The position numbers were made by a program, and so were the translations under genes. 64,000 bases of DNA, from contig NZ_NPBD01000015.1 of assembly GCF_002272745.1 (NCBI RefSeq), positions 1 through 64,000 of the forward strand, given 5' to 3'. How positions within the stretch are numbered: the first letter of the stretch is position 1; the number at the start of each line of letters is the position of its first letter. This DNA is from Terribacillus saccharophilus (GTDB lineage: Bacteria; Bacillota; Bacilli; Bacillales; Amphibacillaceae). The notes beneath the pieces are model-generated. The model made no database searches and was not told the DNA's origin. It was given only the letters and a program-made list of their open reading frames with translations. Shown in pieces: positions 9,144 to 19,009 of the stretch.

Positions 9144-9305
9144 GAAACCCCCGTATTGTAACGTTCACCTTGTCAAAGGCTGAATTTGCTGCAGTCATAT
9201 GTTCAAGGTCACTTTTATCTAGTATTAATCTAACACCAATACGCCCGCCTTTCCAATATGGCGACTTCTTCTTAGTATATACCAAATTCCAGCAGGACTG
9301 AAATC

Positions 9306-9339
9306 AAAATAAAAAGCCCTTACGTTTAAACGCAAGGGC
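9306..9339 (-). terminator. Terminator after ndoA
   Basis: Minus strand GCCCTTGCGTTT pairs with AAACGTAAGGGC, followed by TTTTTATTTT. It separates the toxin-antitoxin pair from the sigB operon, so rsbR needs its own promoter in 9144-9305, where I found no convincing sigma-A site. Confidence 0.88.
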
Positions 9340-9348
9340 CGTCTATAC

Positions 9349-9699
9349 CTAGAACTCTGTAAGGCCTAGGCTTATTTCAAGTGCTCGATTAATGTTCTCC
9401 ATCATAGGAGGGTCAAGCTGTGTGATTTTATCTGTCAGCCGCTGCTTATCGATTGTTCGGATCTGTTCCAGAAGAATGACGGAATCTCGTTCAAAGCCAT
9501 ACTTCTTGGCATCGATCTCCACGTGGGTCGGCAGCTTGGCTTTTTGGATCTGTGCCGTTATCGCTGCTATGATGACGGTCGGACTAAATCGGTTTCCGAT
9601 ATCATTTTGCAGGACCAATACCGGGCGCACGCCCCCCTGTTCTGATCCCACTACCGGGGACAGGTCGGCGAAATAGACTTCGCCTCTTTTTACGATCAA
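9349..9699 (-). CDS. ndoA: EndoA/MazF endoribonuclease toxin
   Basis: A 116-residue MazF-family mRNA interferase, near-identical in pattern to the B. subtilis toxin: [23 protein letters not shown] with the catalytic Arg region (GGVRPVLV) and PTHVEIDA. It cleaves mRNA at UACAU in B. subtilis. It starts at TTG, as the B. subtilis gene does, 4 bp after the antitoxin stop, so production is coupled to and lower than that of the antitoxin. Confidence 0.96.
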   Translation of the reverse strand: MIVKRGEVYFADLSPVVGSEQGGVRPVLVLQNDIGNRFSPTVIIAAITAQIQKAKLPTHVEIDAKKYGFERDSVILLEQIRTIDKQRLTDKITQLDPPMMENINRALEISLGLTEF

Positions 9700-9703
9700 G
9701 AGC

Positions 9704-9979
9704 CTACACCCCGCTTACAAGGCGCTCTAACGTTACTTCTGCCTCCTCTTCAGCTTGGAAAGCTTCTGAAGCGATATTTAGATTAATACGTGCCATTTCC
9801 ATGTACCCTTTCTGCATGGTCTCACGGATATTCTTTCTTTCCTGCACGTATGACTTTGCCGCTTGATAGAAGAAATGATCGAGACTATTGTTATTGTTCT
9901 GCATCAAACCATCCACCTCATTCAGGAGTTTCTTAGGCAGCTTTACAACGATTTCTTGTAAGCCTTCGGACACAACCAT
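9704..9979 (-). CDS. ndoAI: EndoAI antitoxin, MazE-like ribbon-helix-helix protein
   Basis: A 91-residue antitoxin. The N-terminal ribbon-helix-helix segment [17 protein letters not shown] should bind DNA. The C-terminal [16 protein letters not shown]...ERLVSG matches the toxin-binding tail of B. subtilis EndoAI. Start is ambiguous between ATG 9979 and GTG 9973 behind GGAGGT. Confidence 0.93.
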   Translation of the reverse strand: MVVSEGLQEIVVKLPKKLLNEVDGLMQNNNNSLDHFFYQAAKSYVQERKNIRETMQKGYMEMARINLNIASEAFQAEEEAEVTLERLVSGV

Positions 9980-10077
9980 ACACCTCCACCAATTCGCTCG
10001 GGTCGTTTCTGTAAAAATCCACTTTCATCATACCACCCGAGCCTTATGTTTGCAAAGGACCCTCCGGAACTTTTTGA

Positions 10078-10119
10078 TAAAAAAAGCCTTTTTCAAACAA
10101 AAAGCATGGGAGAAAGGCT
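10078..10119 (-). terminator. Probable terminator after alr
   Basis: Minus strand AGCCTTTC pairs with GAAAAGGCT across a 17-nt loop, followed by a T-run. The loop is large, so efficiency is uncertain. Confidence 0.6.
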
Positions 10120-10135
10120 GACTTTCTGCCGAATA

Positions 10136-11308
10136 TTACAAGCTTTCGCCAGGATTAAGCGCATTGGCTGTTTCGACAATCTGACCAGAGCGTTTATAGA
10201 CGCGCGGCATTCGTGCGCCGATAAGGCAAGGGATCTCATAATTGATGGTGTCTACCCAGTCTGCCACTTCATCCATACTGATAAAAGCATCCAGCTGCGA
10301 ACCGATGAGAACAACTTCCGTACCGACTGGATAAGCTTTATCCAGCTTCACCATGCATTGATCCATGCAGACCCTGCCTACAATCGGCATTCTCTTGCCG
10401 TCTACAAGTACCTCAAACCCTTGCATCTTGCGAATCCATCCATCTGCATATCCGATTGGCAGTGTACCGATCCACTCCGGTTTATCTGTTTCATAGGTTG
10501 CACCGTAACTCACCGCTTCATGCGCCTCAAGCTGTTTGACGTGCACAAGTCTGCTGTGTAGGGAAAACGCTTGACGAAGAGCTATCGGATGCTCTTCTTT
10601 GACGGTCCTTGACGGATAAAGTCCATACATGCCGATGCCGAAACGGACAAAATCCGACTCATCCGCAGCAAAACGCATGCTGGCTGCACTATTGTCCGTA
10701 TGGACGATAACTGGATCCGGCCATTCCTCCCGCAGCACCTTGAATAGCTCATCGAATTTGCTTCGCTGTCCTTCGAAATATGACAAATCTGCTTCGTCTG
10801 CTGTTGCGAAATGTGTATAGACACCTTCCAGTATTAGAGATGGGGTATCAAGTAAAGGCAATACAGAACGAATGTCGCCCCCTGTCCGGAATCCTAATCT
10901 TCCCATTCCCGTATCCAGCTTCATATGCAGCTGAAGCGGCTTACGGAATTGTTCGGCTCGCACTGCCTCCAGCCAATCCTTTCGATAGAAAGTAAGCGAT
11001 ATGTCATGGTCTGCAGCGATTGCTGCATCTTCAGCACGAGTTGCTCCAAGCACGAGTATAGCTGCCTGTATACCGGCTTTACGCAAATGAAGCGCCTCAT
11101 CCAAAAAAGCGACTGCCAGTGCTGATGCTCCAGCGTCCAAAGCTGCCTGCGCGACTTGGGCATATCCGTGTCCATATGCATTCGCTTTGACAACCGCATA
11201 AATCCCTTTGTCTTCTCCGATATGTGCTGCCAGTTGCTTTATATTATATTCAACATGATCGAGATTTATTTCCACCCAAGAATCCCGATAAAAATTGTCG
11301 ATCCTCAT
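10136..11308 (-). CDS. alr: Alanine racemase
   Basis: A 390-residue PLP enzyme interconverting L- and D-alanine for peptidoglycan. The PLP lysine is in YAVVKANAYGHG (about K41); the second catalytic base Tyr is in AVSYGATYE; MDQCMVKL and PCLIGARMPR are family motifs. AGGAGATG precedes the ATG. A terminator separates it from the lipoprotein gene upstream, so it is likely its own unit. Position beside ndoAI matches B. subtilis. Confidence 0.96.
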   Translation of the reverse strand: MRIDNFYRDSWVEINLDHVEYNIKQLAAHIGEDKGIYAVVKANAYGHGYAQVAQAALDAGASALAVAFLDEALHLRKAGIQAAILVLGATRAEDAAIAADHDISLTFYRKDWLEAVRAEQFRKPLQLHMKLDTGMGRLGFRTGGDIRSVLPLLDTPSLILEGVYTHFATADEADLSYFEGQRSKFDELFKVLREEWPDPVIVHTDNSAASMRFAADESDFVRFGIGMYGLYPSRTVKEEHPIALRQAFSLHSRLVHVKQLEAHEAVSYGATYETDKPEWIGTLPIGYADGWIRKMQGFEVLVDGKRMPIVGRVCMDQCMVKLDKAYPVGTEVVLIGSQLDAFISMDEVADWVDTINYEIPCLIGARMPRVYKRSGQIVETANALNPGESL

Positions 11309-11359
11309 ATGTATTCATCTCCTAGAATTTTCACCTTCGTCTATTATAGCAGGAAAACA

Positions 11360-11384
11360 AAAAAGCAGACTCGGTTCGTCTGCT
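11360..11384 (-). terminator. Terminator after the YdcC-like gene
   Basis: Minus strand AGCAGAC pairs with GTCTGCT across GAACCGA, then TTTTTTG. Confidence 0.88.
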
Positions 11385-11392
11385 TCTGCACA

Positions 11393-12409
11393 TTATTTCA
11401 TTGCCTGGCCATTGATGGATGCAGCCACTTCCTGGATTTCTTCCCGTGTCAATTCCTCACTGGCAAGCATATAATCTACACCGTTGTTTGTCCATGTCAG
11501 ACTGGAAGAGGTAATAGCTCCTACGGTGAACCCAAGACTGATAGGTTCCCCGCTAGCCGGTATCGCAGCTGCTGCTGCAGTCTCCGATACATCCGCCTGC
11601 TCCTGAACCAATGTAAAGCTCTTCTCGCCTTCATATGTCAGGATTACCCGTTCCTTCCCGTCAGCACTGACTTCTTTCTCCTCAGCAAGCGTTGCTCCTG
11701 CTGTCTCTGTTGGATATAACACTGTCAATCCTTGCTGTTCATTCGGCACTGCCGAAGCCGGCACACCAGACAGGGACCCTGTCATATTGTTCTCTAGTTC
11801 AAAGTCTTTTTCTCCAAATTTCGGATCAAGCTTGAATGCGGAAAAAGCTACTTCGACCATTGGTTTTTTATCTTTATCTAACACTTTTACCAGCTCAGGT
11901 GTATATGTTTTTTTATTGAAATAGATTTCCTGATAAGGCAGTGTTGTATTGTTCTGATATGTGGTCTTCGTCTTGAACACGTAATGCTCTTCTGTTGATT
12001 CGAAGGTTGCATTATTGTCCTTCAACACATCCTGCACGAGCGATTGGTACAAATAAGGCTGACTGCTGTTATAAGGCCATTCGCTCTGGAATTTAAAGCT
12101 TTTTCTCAGTGCAGGGGTGAGCACAAACACGCCATCTTTATTGCGCAGAATCACCTGACTGCCCTGCTCATCTGTATCATTTTTCAATAAAACCCGGTAA
12201 TGGTTGTCTTTCTGATACCATACATCAATTCCATAGGCTTGCTGTTCTTCTCCTGTGTTCAGCTTCATAGTGGCTTCGGCCTTGTAGCCTTGCAGCTCAG
12301 CTGATGTCTCTTCCAGCTTCTTTACTACATCTTCCTGAGAGGCCTCACTGCAGCCAGTTAATAAGAATAAAAAGGCAGCAAAGACAATCAAACCAGCAAT
12401 TTTTTTCAT
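11393..12409 (-). CDS. YdcC-like lipoprotein, LolA/outer-membrane-lipoprotein-sorting fold
   Basis: A 338-residue secreted lipoprotein. The signal peptide MKKIAGLIVFAAFLFLLTGC ends in a lipobox with the acylated Cys at about residue 20. The rest resembles DUF4367/LolA-type beta-barrel proteins such as B. subtilis YdcC, an essentially uncharacterised sporulation-associated lipoprotein. I use ATG 12409 (AAAGGAG, 7-nt spacing) rather than the GTG two codons earlier. It should sit outside the membrane. Confidence 0.88.
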   Translation of the reverse strand: MKKIAGLIVFAAFLFLLTGCSEASQEDVVKKLEETSAELQGYKAEATMKLNTGEEQQAYGIDVWYQKDNHYRVLLKNDTDEQGSQVILRNKDGVFVLTPALRKSFKFQSEWPYNSSQPYLYQSLVQDVLKDNNATFESTEEHYVFKTKTTYQNNTTLPYQEIYFNKKTYTPELVKVLDKDKKPMVEVAFSAFKLDPKFGEKDFELENNMTGSLSGVPASAVPNEQQGLTVLYPTETAGATLAEEKEVSADGKERVILTYEGEKSFTLVQEQADVSETAAAAAIPASGEPISLGFTVGAITSSSLTWTNNGVDYMLASEELTREEIQEVAASINGQAMK

Positions 12410-12459
12410 GGTCACACTCCTTTGTCAGCTATAAAGCGAACAAAGAGAACATGTCCCCG

Positions 12460-13971
12460 TCAATCGGAAATGTTACGAAAAACCTTGGCCAGCCCTTTCA
12501 TAAGATCAGTTGCCAGCAGATCCTGCTGAGAATGCGTATCTTCGACCAATACATCGGCTGCTTTCCCGTGGACGTAAACTCCGTTTGCAATTGCCTCCAT
12601 CGGATCTTCGTGCTGCATGAGCATTGCTAGAAGAATACCAGAAAGTACATCTCCGCTCCCGCCTTTACCTAAGCCCGGGTTGCCAGTCGTATTGACAACT
12701 TGACTGCCATCAGGAGAGGTGATGATGGTGTATGCCCCTTTCAGCACGAGGTGCACCTGGTGCACTATCGCAAATTTCCGAGCCAGCTCGAATGGTCGTT
12801 CCAGCAGTTCTGGCACTTTCATGTCCAATAACATGGCCATTTCTCCAGGATGCGGTGTCAAAACTGTCGGAGCTTGTCTATTCCGAAGGATCTCCAGGTC
12901 GGATTTAATATGATAGAGACCGTCAGCATCTAAAAGGACAGGAACTTCAGCTTCTTCCAGTACCCGTTTCGTCAAGGCTGCTGTCGATTCGCCTCTTCCC
13001 ATTCCCATGCCGACGACAATCGCATCATAAGCACTTACATCCAAGTCTTCCGTATCGACTATCACGCCATTCTCCTCATTCAAAGAAGTGAATGTCGCTT
13101 CTGCCAAGTGAGACAATACAGATGGAATGACCTGGCGCAAGGTTCCGACAGTCAGAAGACCTGCTCCTGCCCTAAGAGCAGCCATGCTGGACATCGTAAC
13201 TGATCCTGGCATTTCTATTCCTCCCCCGATGAGGAATCCTTTGCCATTTGTCCCTTTATGAGAGAAAGGCTGCCGGATCGGGAATGACCGCTTCACGTCC
13301 TGTTCAGTCCATGTTCTGGCACCGGCTTGTCTGCCTAAATAGGCAGCCGGCAGACCGATGGATACAGTTTTCCATTCCCCGTAGTATGGCGCTGTTTTCT
13401 GAATGAAGGCGCTTGGTTTCGGTGCCTCGATGATGAAGGTATAGTCAGCTTGGATTGCTTCCTCAAATTCTACAGCATCATCCGCCGGCACACCGGAAGG
13501 CAAATCAATGGCAAAGACAAGTGCGTCACTGTCGTTGACAGCCTGTACGGTTTCCGTATAGGGGCTGCGTAATTTGCCGCGAACTCCTAAGCCCAGCATC
13601 GCATCTACAATGATTTCAGCTTTCACCAATGCCATCTGGAAAGCGTCTGCTTCTACATCCATCACTTCACCGCCAAGCCGATCGTATACCTGCTGATGCA
13701 TTGCTGCATCAGCTGTCAAGTTACGCCCTACTTGGACTGCAGTCACGTTATATCCTTCGTTCAGCAGCGTCCTGGCTACTACATATCCATCGCCGCCATT
13801 ATTGCCGGAGCCACAGAGGACTAGTATTCGGTCCGTGGTTCCGATCAGCGGTTTCATCCGTTCTGCAATGGCTCGGCCGGCAGATTCCATTAAAATACTG
13901 CCGCTGATTCCTATTTCCTCCATTGCATAACGATCCACTTCGTACATTTCCTTTGCGGTGACAATATACAC
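12460..13971 (-). CDS. nnr: Bifunctional NAD(P)HX epimerase / ADP-dependent dehydratase
   Basis: A 503-residue fusion that repairs hydrated NAD(P)H. The N-terminal YjeF epimerase domain (1-215) has CGSGNNGGDGYVVAR; the C-terminal kinase-like dehydratase (about 225-500) has LTPHPGEMA and TTGNPGLGKGGSGDVLSG. I start at GTG 13971, seven bases after GGAGG, rather than at the upstream in-frame start. B. subtilis has the dehydratase YxkO separately, so this fused form at the ydcC-acpS junction is a lineage difference. Confidence 0.94.
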   Translation of the reverse strand: MYIVTAKEMYEVDRYAMEEIGISGSILMESAGRAIAERMKPLIGTTDRILVLCGSGNNGGDGYVVARTLLNEGYNVTAVQVGRNLTADAAMHQQVYDRLGGEVMDVEADAFQMALVKAEIIVDAMLGLGVRGKLRSPYTETVQAVNDSDALVFAIDLPSGVPADDAVEFEEAIQADYTFIIEAPKPSAFIQKTAPYYGEWKTVSIGLPAAYLGRQAGARTWTEQDVKRSFPIRQPFSHKGTNGKGFLIGGGIEMPGSVTMSSMAALRAGAGLLTVGTLRQVIPSVLSHLAEATFTSLNEENGVIVDTEDLDVSAYDAIVVGMGMGRGESTAALTKRVLEEAEVPVLLDADGLYHIKSDLEILRNRQAPTVLTPHPGEMAMLLDMKVPELLERPFELARKFAIVHQVHLVLKGAYTIITSPDGSQVVNTTGNPGLGKGGSGDVLSGILLAMLMQHEDPMEAIANGVYVHGKAADVLVEDTHSQQDLLATDLMKGLAKVFRNISD

Positions 13972-14035
13972 GCTGTTCCCTCCTACCCGCACTACAATTT
14001 ATGAGACAGGCTCTAATAATATGCAAACAAGTCTA

Positions 14036-14398
14036 TTAATCCTGCGTAATGATCACTTGCGCAGCAGCGTAAGCATCCGAATGGGTGATCGATAGGAAAA
14101 CCCGCTCCCCCTCAGCTTGGTCGCTAGCTGTAAGTACTGGTGCACCTGCTTCATTCGGCATTATCTCGATATCATGAAGACCCAATTTACCTAAACCGGT
14201 TCCTCTTGCTTTTGCGTAGGCTTCCTTTGCCGCAAAACGCCCAGCAGCAAATTCGACTTTCCGTTTACCGGATACCAGTGAATAATAGTGCGTTTGTTCT
14301 GATTTGGTCAGGATCCTGCTCAGAATCCTCTCACTTTGCACAATCGCTTTTTCGATACGTGCCAATTCTGTAATATCTAAACCGATACCCTTAATCAT
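14036..14398 (-). CDS. acpS: Holo-[acyl-carrier-protein] synthase
   Basis: A 120-residue phosphopantetheinyl transferase that activates acyl carrier protein. The metal-binding Asp is in GIGLDITELARIE (D8) and the second motif is FAAGRFAAKEAYAKA. ATG 14398 matches family starts, but the best SD (AAGGAAG) is 14 nt away; a TTG at 14413 overlaps that SD. Confidence 0.94.
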   Translation of the reverse strand: MIKGIGLDITELARIEKAIVQSERILSRILTKSEQTHYYSLVSGKRKVEFAAGRFAAKEAYAKARGTGLGKLGLHDIEIMPNEAGAPVLTASDQAEGERVFLSITHSDAYAAAQVIITQD

Positions 14399-14554
14399 AA
14401 TAATACAACCCAACTTCCTTCTGAATTCTCTACCGAGTATTGTACCCTATATGTATAAAAGCAGGGGGGAAAGTTATAAGATGTTATGACAAGCAATTTG
14501 CATTAGTTTACGCTATGCTGATAGCTAATAGAAGGTAATGAAGGAGGGATTGGA

Positions 14555-15325
14555 TTGTTCCGCAGAAATGAAAGCTTTAAAGAATACTTATCTGCCTATC
14601 CTGTCATCAGCTTAATAGTAGCAGTTAATCTGCTGCTTTGGATCATAACAGGACTTTTCCCAACTGAATTCGGAAACAGCCTTTATCAATTAGGAGCAGG
14701 TGTGAATCTATTCATCTCGGGCGGAGAATACTGGCGACTCGTCACACCTATTTTTCTGCACGCACCTGGAAGCATTTCACATGTTCTTTTCAATTGTTTC
14801 TCCCTGGTAATATTCGGACCGGCTCTCGAGCAAATGTTGGGCAAACTGAAGTTCACCTTGTTTTACTTGCTTACCGGAATTATTGGAAATGCTGTCACAT
14901 ATGTAATGGATCCTTATAGCTTTGTCAGTCATATAGGTGCATCCGGCGCTATTTATGGATTGTTCGGAATCTATCTGTTTATGGTCTATTTCCGTAAGCA
15001 CTTGATAGATCCCGGAAATGCGCAATTGATCGTCATCATCTTCATTGTTGGTATCATCATGTCCTTGTTCACCGCAAATATAAACCTTACAGCGCATTTG
15101 GCAGGAGTTGTAGCTGGGTTTGTACTAGCTCCGTTCTTTCTTATCAAAGCAAAACCTTTTTCCATCTATCGGAACAAACGACCTCGCCAGCGTGATGATG
15201 ATGTAGGCTTTGATGCAGACCGATGGAAAAAACGGCCATATGGAAGACGAACCAACAAGAAGGTAATCTTATGGATTATTATTGCAGCTTTAGTGCTAAT
15301 CGGTATCTACGATTATATGAATTGA
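14555..15325 (+). CDS. Rhomboid family intramembrane serine protease
   Basis: A 256-residue rhomboid with six or more membrane segments, like B. subtilis YdcA. The catalytic serine is in GASGAIYGLFG (about S130) and the histidine in TAHLAGVVAG (about H181); WRLVTPIFLH is the conserved first-loop segment. The C-terminal tail is cytosolic and rich in Arg, ending in one more hydrophobic stretch. It starts at TTG 14555 behind GGAGGG. It is divergent from acpS and convergent with the PH-domain genes. Substrates are unknown. Confidence 0.92.
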   Translation: MFRRNESFKEYLSAYPVISLIVAVNLLLWIITGLFPTEFGNSLYQLGAGVNLFISGGEYWRLVTPIFLHAPGSISHVLFNCFSLVIFGPALEQMLGKLKFTLFYLLTGIIGNAVTYVMDPYSFVSHIGASGAIYGLFGIYLFMVYFRKHLIDPGNAQLIVIIFIVGIIMSLFTANINLTAHLAGVVAGFVLAPFFLIKAKPFSIYRNKRPRQRDDDVGFDADRWKKRPYGRRTNKKVILWIIIAALVLIGIYDYMN

Positions 15326-15354
15326 ACCGCACAAATATTGTGCGGTTCTTTTTA
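15325..15354. terminator. Bidirectional terminator, rhomboid / ydbT-like
   Basis: AACCGCAC pairs with GTGCGGTT across AAATATT; a T-run follows on the plus strand. It lies between convergent genes. Confidence 0.88.
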
Positions 15355-16794
15355 ACTTCGGAAGGAATACCAGTCAGAGGCATCCTCTGCATCATGTTCC
15401 TCCAGATGTTTCACCTTGAATCTGCTTCCCTTAGCCCCGCCCGATGCAACAGCAATCTTCAATGTACCGAGCTGTTTCTTCGATTGAAAGTAATGCTGCG
15501 ATCCATAGAAAGCCTGCACCTTTTTACGATTCACATGGACAGTAACACGTGTCAGCTCCCGGTAACGCATCATAAGTATATCTGTCGTCCAAGATACGCC
15601 AGCATCTCGATGACTTAAGATACTGAATATAATAGTCAGTAAAATGAACGGAATAGCAAATAGTCCGTACCCGCCAAATGAGTAAATAAGTACTCCGGTA
15701 ATTAGGACCGTAATAATGGATGGCAGAAATAGATATCGAAGCAACGCCCGCTTCGGCGGCTTCCTAAAGCTCGGCTCCACTACAAATTCAGGTAACAGCT
15801 CTACCAGGAAGGCGCTGAGCTCAGATTTTTTCATCAGCGGGAAAAGAACAGTCGAAAAGCTATGTTTGTCAGCATCAGTTGCCCCACCTGCAATTTCTGC
15901 GCTTACTGCAAGTAAGCCAAACGGCTGGCGAAAAATATTTTCTTCTATTTTCAGTGCTTGGATTCGGTGCAGCGGTATGGTCATTTCCCTTTTTTCAAGC
16001 AGTCCCCTTCGTATGAAGAGCTCGTTTCCTTGTTTGGTTATTTCAAAGAAGCAATATTTTAAAATTGTTCCGACCATCGCTACCATCCACGTCAATGCTA
16101 AACTGCCAATGACAAAAAGGATAGATAGAAGTAAGCTTTGCTCCGATAGCCAATCATAAGCAAAAGAATAGATATTAATGTTGACTACCTCATCCGCTTG
16201 CTGGGTAATTGCAAAAAGAAATCCAAAAATGACCCCCGTGCCACCTGAGGTAGCAGCTGCAACTAGTAAACGGCGGAAACTTAGTCGGTAGCTGGCCCAT
16301 TCCTCTCGAATCTGCTCATTCTCCGTATCTTCCTGTAAACCAATATTCTCTTTCCTTTTTACGAACTGCTGTATATCCGCAGCGTCCAGCTTGGAAAGAG
16401 CCGGAATCATTCCTTCAGCCTCTTTTCCGCCGCCTGCTGTCTGCACTTCCAGTTTGACCAGGCCAAAAAGTCTGTGAAGGATATTTGCGCTTGTATTCAC
16501 AGAATGGATACGATGTCTGGATATATAACGCTTTTTCCGAACAAAAATACCGGATTCGATTCGAAGTTCATCTTCTTCCATCCGATATGTAAACCGGTAC
16601 CAATATAAAAATCCAAACAGACCGCTCAATAGCAATATAACTCCAACAAGTGCAAACGGACTCCACCAAAATAACTTAGTCATATCCCTTAGTAATGCTA
16701 TAAAAGCAATAGCAAGCGGAACGATGGCGTCTTTGATGAGCTTCAGCGTCCGGAGGACAATACTGATTGGATGCATCCTTTTCGGTTCAGACAT
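15352..16794 (-). CDS. YdbT-like bacterial PH-domain membrane protein
   Basis: A 480-residue membrane protein with three repeated bPH2 domains separated by pairs of hydrophobic helices. Each contains an R-x-Y or H-R-I core: RKKRYISRHRIHSVN, KREMTIPLHRIQALK and RYRELTRVTVHVNRKKVQ. ATG 16794 follows GGAGGAAGAAG and overlaps the ydbS-like gene by 8 nt. In B. subtilis ydbS/ydbT are a pair linked to bacteriocin (amylocyclicin) resistance; applying that here is inference. Confidence 0.87.
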   Translation of the reverse strand: MSEPKRMHPISIVLRTLKLIKDAIVPLAIAFIALLRDMTKLFWWSPFALVGVILLLSGLFGFLYWYRFTYRMEEDELRIESGIFVRKKRYISRHRIHSVNTSANILHRLFGLVKLEVQTAGGGKEAEGMIPALSKLDAADIQQFVKRKENIGLQEDTENEQIREEWASYRLSFRRLLVAAATSGGTGVIFGFLFAITQQADEVVNINIYSFAYDWLSEQSLLLSILFVIGSLALTWMVAMVGTILKYCFFEITKQGNELFIRRGLLEKREMTIPLHRIQALKIEENIFRQPFGLLAVSAEIAGGATDADKHSFSTVLFPLMKKSELSAFLVELLPEFVVEPSFRKPPKRALLRYLFLPSIITVLITGVLIYSFGGYGLFAIPFILLTIIFSILSHRDAGVSWTTDILMMRYRELTRVTVHVNRKKVQAFYGSQHYFQSKKQLGTLKIAVASGGAKGSRFKVKHLEEHDAEDASDWYSFRS

Positions 16795-17266
16795 CTTCTT
16801 CCTCCACACGAGCAAGTATTCCAATTCGGTCACGCAGCTCCAACGCTTCCTCCAAAGCCAGAGCTGGTATATTATGCGTGGTTGCAGCTGTTGATACAGA
16901 GACCGTGGCCAAACCAAATTTCTTCAGAACCGGCCCTTGCTCGGTATCGACATGCTGCACCCGGATCATCGGTACAATCGTCTGCGTGACAATGAAAATA
17001 CCGCTTTGTATGTATATTTCCTGCTCAAACACTTCATAACGCCACCTTCTCCATCGCAGCGCTGGAAGTAGCCAGATAAAGAAGATTAAGCTAGCGATGA
17101 TAATAGCCCAAGCAATATAAATGATAAAATCCGGAATAGACCAGGTATTCCAAAAATACGTAAGAACCCCTGCTGCAATAATCGGCAGCAGCAGATACAG
17201 GCTTGCATTGATGCGCCAGACTTTCTTTGCATTGACTGCAATTCTGTTACGTGGCTTTGACTTCAT
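16787..17266 (-). CDS. YdbS-like PH-domain membrane protein
   Basis: A 159-residue protein, the same length as B. subtilis YdbS. Two membrane helices (about 20-75) are followed by a bPH2 domain with QSGIFIVTQTIVPMIRVQHVDTEQGP. ATG 17266 is chosen because GAGGGGGAAG precedes it. It is translationally coupled to the ydbT-like gene and probably forms a complex with it. Confidence 0.87.
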   Translation of the reverse strand: MKSKPRNRIAVNAKKVWRINASLYLLLPIIAAGVLTYFWNTWSIPDFIIYIAWAIIIASLIFFIWLLPALRWRRWRYEVFEQEIYIQSGIFIVTQTIVPMIRVQHVDTEQGPVLKKFGLATVSVSTAATTHNIPALALEEALELRDRIGILARVEEEDV

Positions 17267-17331
17267 GTTCTTCCCCCTCTTCAGTTTTACCATACGTTTC
17301 GACTAGAAATTTGTTTCGTTTTTGAATGAAA

Positions 17332-17364
17332 AAAGAGTCTTGGAAATACTCCTCCAAGACTCTT
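17332..17364 (-). terminator. Second terminator downstream of cshA
   Basis: Minus strand AAGAGTCTTGGA pairs with TCCAAGACTCTT, followed by TTTTC. Two hairpins in series follow cshA. Confidence 0.8.
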
Positions 17365-17371
17365 GCCATAA

Positions 17372-17404
17372 AAAAAAGACACCCTTTCAGGTGTCTTTTT
17401 TTTT
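17372..17404 (-). terminator. First terminator downstream of cshA
   Basis: AAAAGACACC pairs with GGTGTCTTTT region across a short loop and ends in a long T-run, directly after the cshA stop. Confidence 0.9.
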
Positions 17405-17405
17405 A

Positions 17406-18911
17406 TTAGTTATCGTTGTTGCGTTTGCCACGGTAGCCGCCGCCACCGCTGCCATTACGTTTGCCTTGTCCTTGGTAGTTACGGCCACGCGAGTTGCTGT
17501 TACGGCCATAGCTGCCGCCGCGTCGTTCGCCGCCACCGCCACGGGAACCGCCGCCACGATATTTCTTTTTGTCCTTGAAGTTGCCTTTTACGCTGATTGG
17601 AGCAATGGACGTAATACGAACCGGTGTATTACGACGCTCTTTTGTCAGCATTTTCAAAGCAGCTGCAACAACTGTTTCAGCACCGAACTGGTTGATAAGT
17701 TCGTTTGCTTTTTCGTTGTATGCATTTAGATCTTTGTTTTCAATCGTACGAAGCATTTTATCGATAGCAATCTGCTGCTGTCCTTGTGCTGCTTCGTCAT
17801 TTGTCGGAGCATCTTTACGTGCAATCTTGCTCTTCGTTGTTTTTTCGATCAAATGCAGGTGAGAAACCTCTCTTGGCGTGATAAAGGAGACAGCTTGTCC
17901 TGCTTTACCAGCACGTCCTGTACGACCGATACGGTGTACATAGCTTTCCGGATCCTGCGGGATATCGAAGTTATATACATGCGTTACGTTAGAGATATCA
18001 AGACCACGTGCAGCAACGTCAGTCGCCACCAAAATTTCTACACGGCCATTTTTAAATTTGTTCAACACGGACATACGCTTGCCTTGTGTAAGATCGCCAT
18101 GAATACCTTCTGCGCGGAAACCGCGAGCCTGCAAGCCTTCTGTCACTTCATCAACACGTTTTTTCGTTCTGCCGAATATAATTGCCAATGTTGGCTCATC
18201 GATATCAAGCAAGTTAGAAAGTGTATCGAATTTCTGTCTTTCTTGAACTTCGATGTAAGTCTGATCGATATTCGTTACAGTCATTTCTTTAGATTTCACT
18301 TTAACTTCTGTTGGGTCTTTCATCAATCTTGTACCGATATCACGGATTTCTTTCGGCATTGTCGCACTGAATAGCAACGTCTGGCGCTCTTCAGGGATAG
18401 ATTTAAGAATTTCACGGATATCATCAATAAAGCCCATGTTAAGCATTTCATCTGCTTCATCCAATACAGCAGTATGCACATTGCTAATATTAATCGTTTT
18501 ACGGCGGATATGGTCAAGCAGTCGACCAGGAGTCGCTACGACGATATGCGGGCCTTCTTTTAAAGAACGGATCTGACGGTCCATATGCTGACCGCCGTAA
18601 ACTGGAAGTGTACGGATTCCTTTGAATTGACCAAGACGGTGCAGCTCTTCTCCTACCTGGATAGCAAGCTCACGAGTCGGCGCAATAACCAAACCCTGAA
18701 TCTGACGTTTAGAGCGGTCGATCTTGCTGATCATCGGGATACCGAATGCAGCCGTCTTACCAGTACCAGTCTGGGCTTGACCTAGTACGTCTTTTCCTTC
18801 TAGTGCGAAAGGAATCGTCTCAGCCTGGATTGGTGTCGCCTCTTCAAATCCCATCTTATCTAATGCTTTCAAAATTGGTTCCGAAATACCTAATGAACTA
18901 AATGTTGTCAA
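17406..18911 (-). CDS. cshA: DEAD-box RNA helicase CshA
   Basis: A 501-residue ATP-dependent RNA helicase associated with ribosome assembly, cold growth and the RNA degradosome. Seen: Q motif [14 protein letters not shown], Walker [21 protein letters not shown], and [10 protein letters not shown]. The C-terminal 75 residues form a Gly/Arg-rich RNA-binding tail ([15 protein letters not shown] and similar). AAAGGAG precedes the start. Two terminators follow. Confidence 0.96.
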   Translation of the reverse strand: MTTFSSLGISEPILKALDKMGFEEATPIQAETIPFALEGKDVLGQAQTGTGKTAAFGIPMISKIDRSKRQIQGLVIAPTRELAIQVGEELHRLGQFKGIRTLPVYGGQHMDRQIRSLKEGPHIVVATPGRLLDHIRRKTINISNVHTAVLDEADEMLNMGFIDDIREILKSIPEERQTLLFSATMPKEIRDIGTRLMKDPTEVKVKSKEMTVTNIDQTYIEVQERQKFDTLSNLLDIDEPTLAIIFGRTKKRVDEVTEGLQARGFRAEGIHGDLTQGKRMSVLNKFKNGRVEILVATDVAARGLDISNVTHVYNFDIPQDPESYVHRIGRTGRAGKAGQAVSFITPREVSHLHLIEKTTKSKIARKDAPTNDEAAQGQQQIAIDKMLRTIENKDLNAYNEKANELINQFGAETVVAAALKMLTKERRNTPVRITSIAPISVKGNFKDKKKYRGGGSRGGGGERRGGSYGRNSNSRGRNYQGQGKRNGSGGGGYRGKRNNDN

Positions 18912-18973
18912 TTTCTAATTACTCCTTTATATAAAAAAGTCTCACTGATGAAGCACGGCAGTTATACACAATA

Positions 18974-19009
18974 AAAAAGCCTTCCTCCACGCTTGGGAAG
19001 AGGCCTTAA
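18974..19009 (-). promoter_or_regulatory. Bulged hairpin plus T-run in the cshA upstream region
   Basis: The 329-bp gap from 18912 to 19240 holds no gene. On the minus strand an 11-bp stem with two one-base bulges (AAGGCCTCTTCC with GGAGGAAGGCTT) runs into six T, 63 bp before cshA. A TGT-TACTAT extended -10 lies upstream near 19035-19043, which would place the hairpin in the cshA leader as an attenuator. It could instead be a late terminator of the esterase gene. A perfect palindrome CACGTACATATACGTG-type repeat is at about 19078-19094. Confidence 0.5.
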
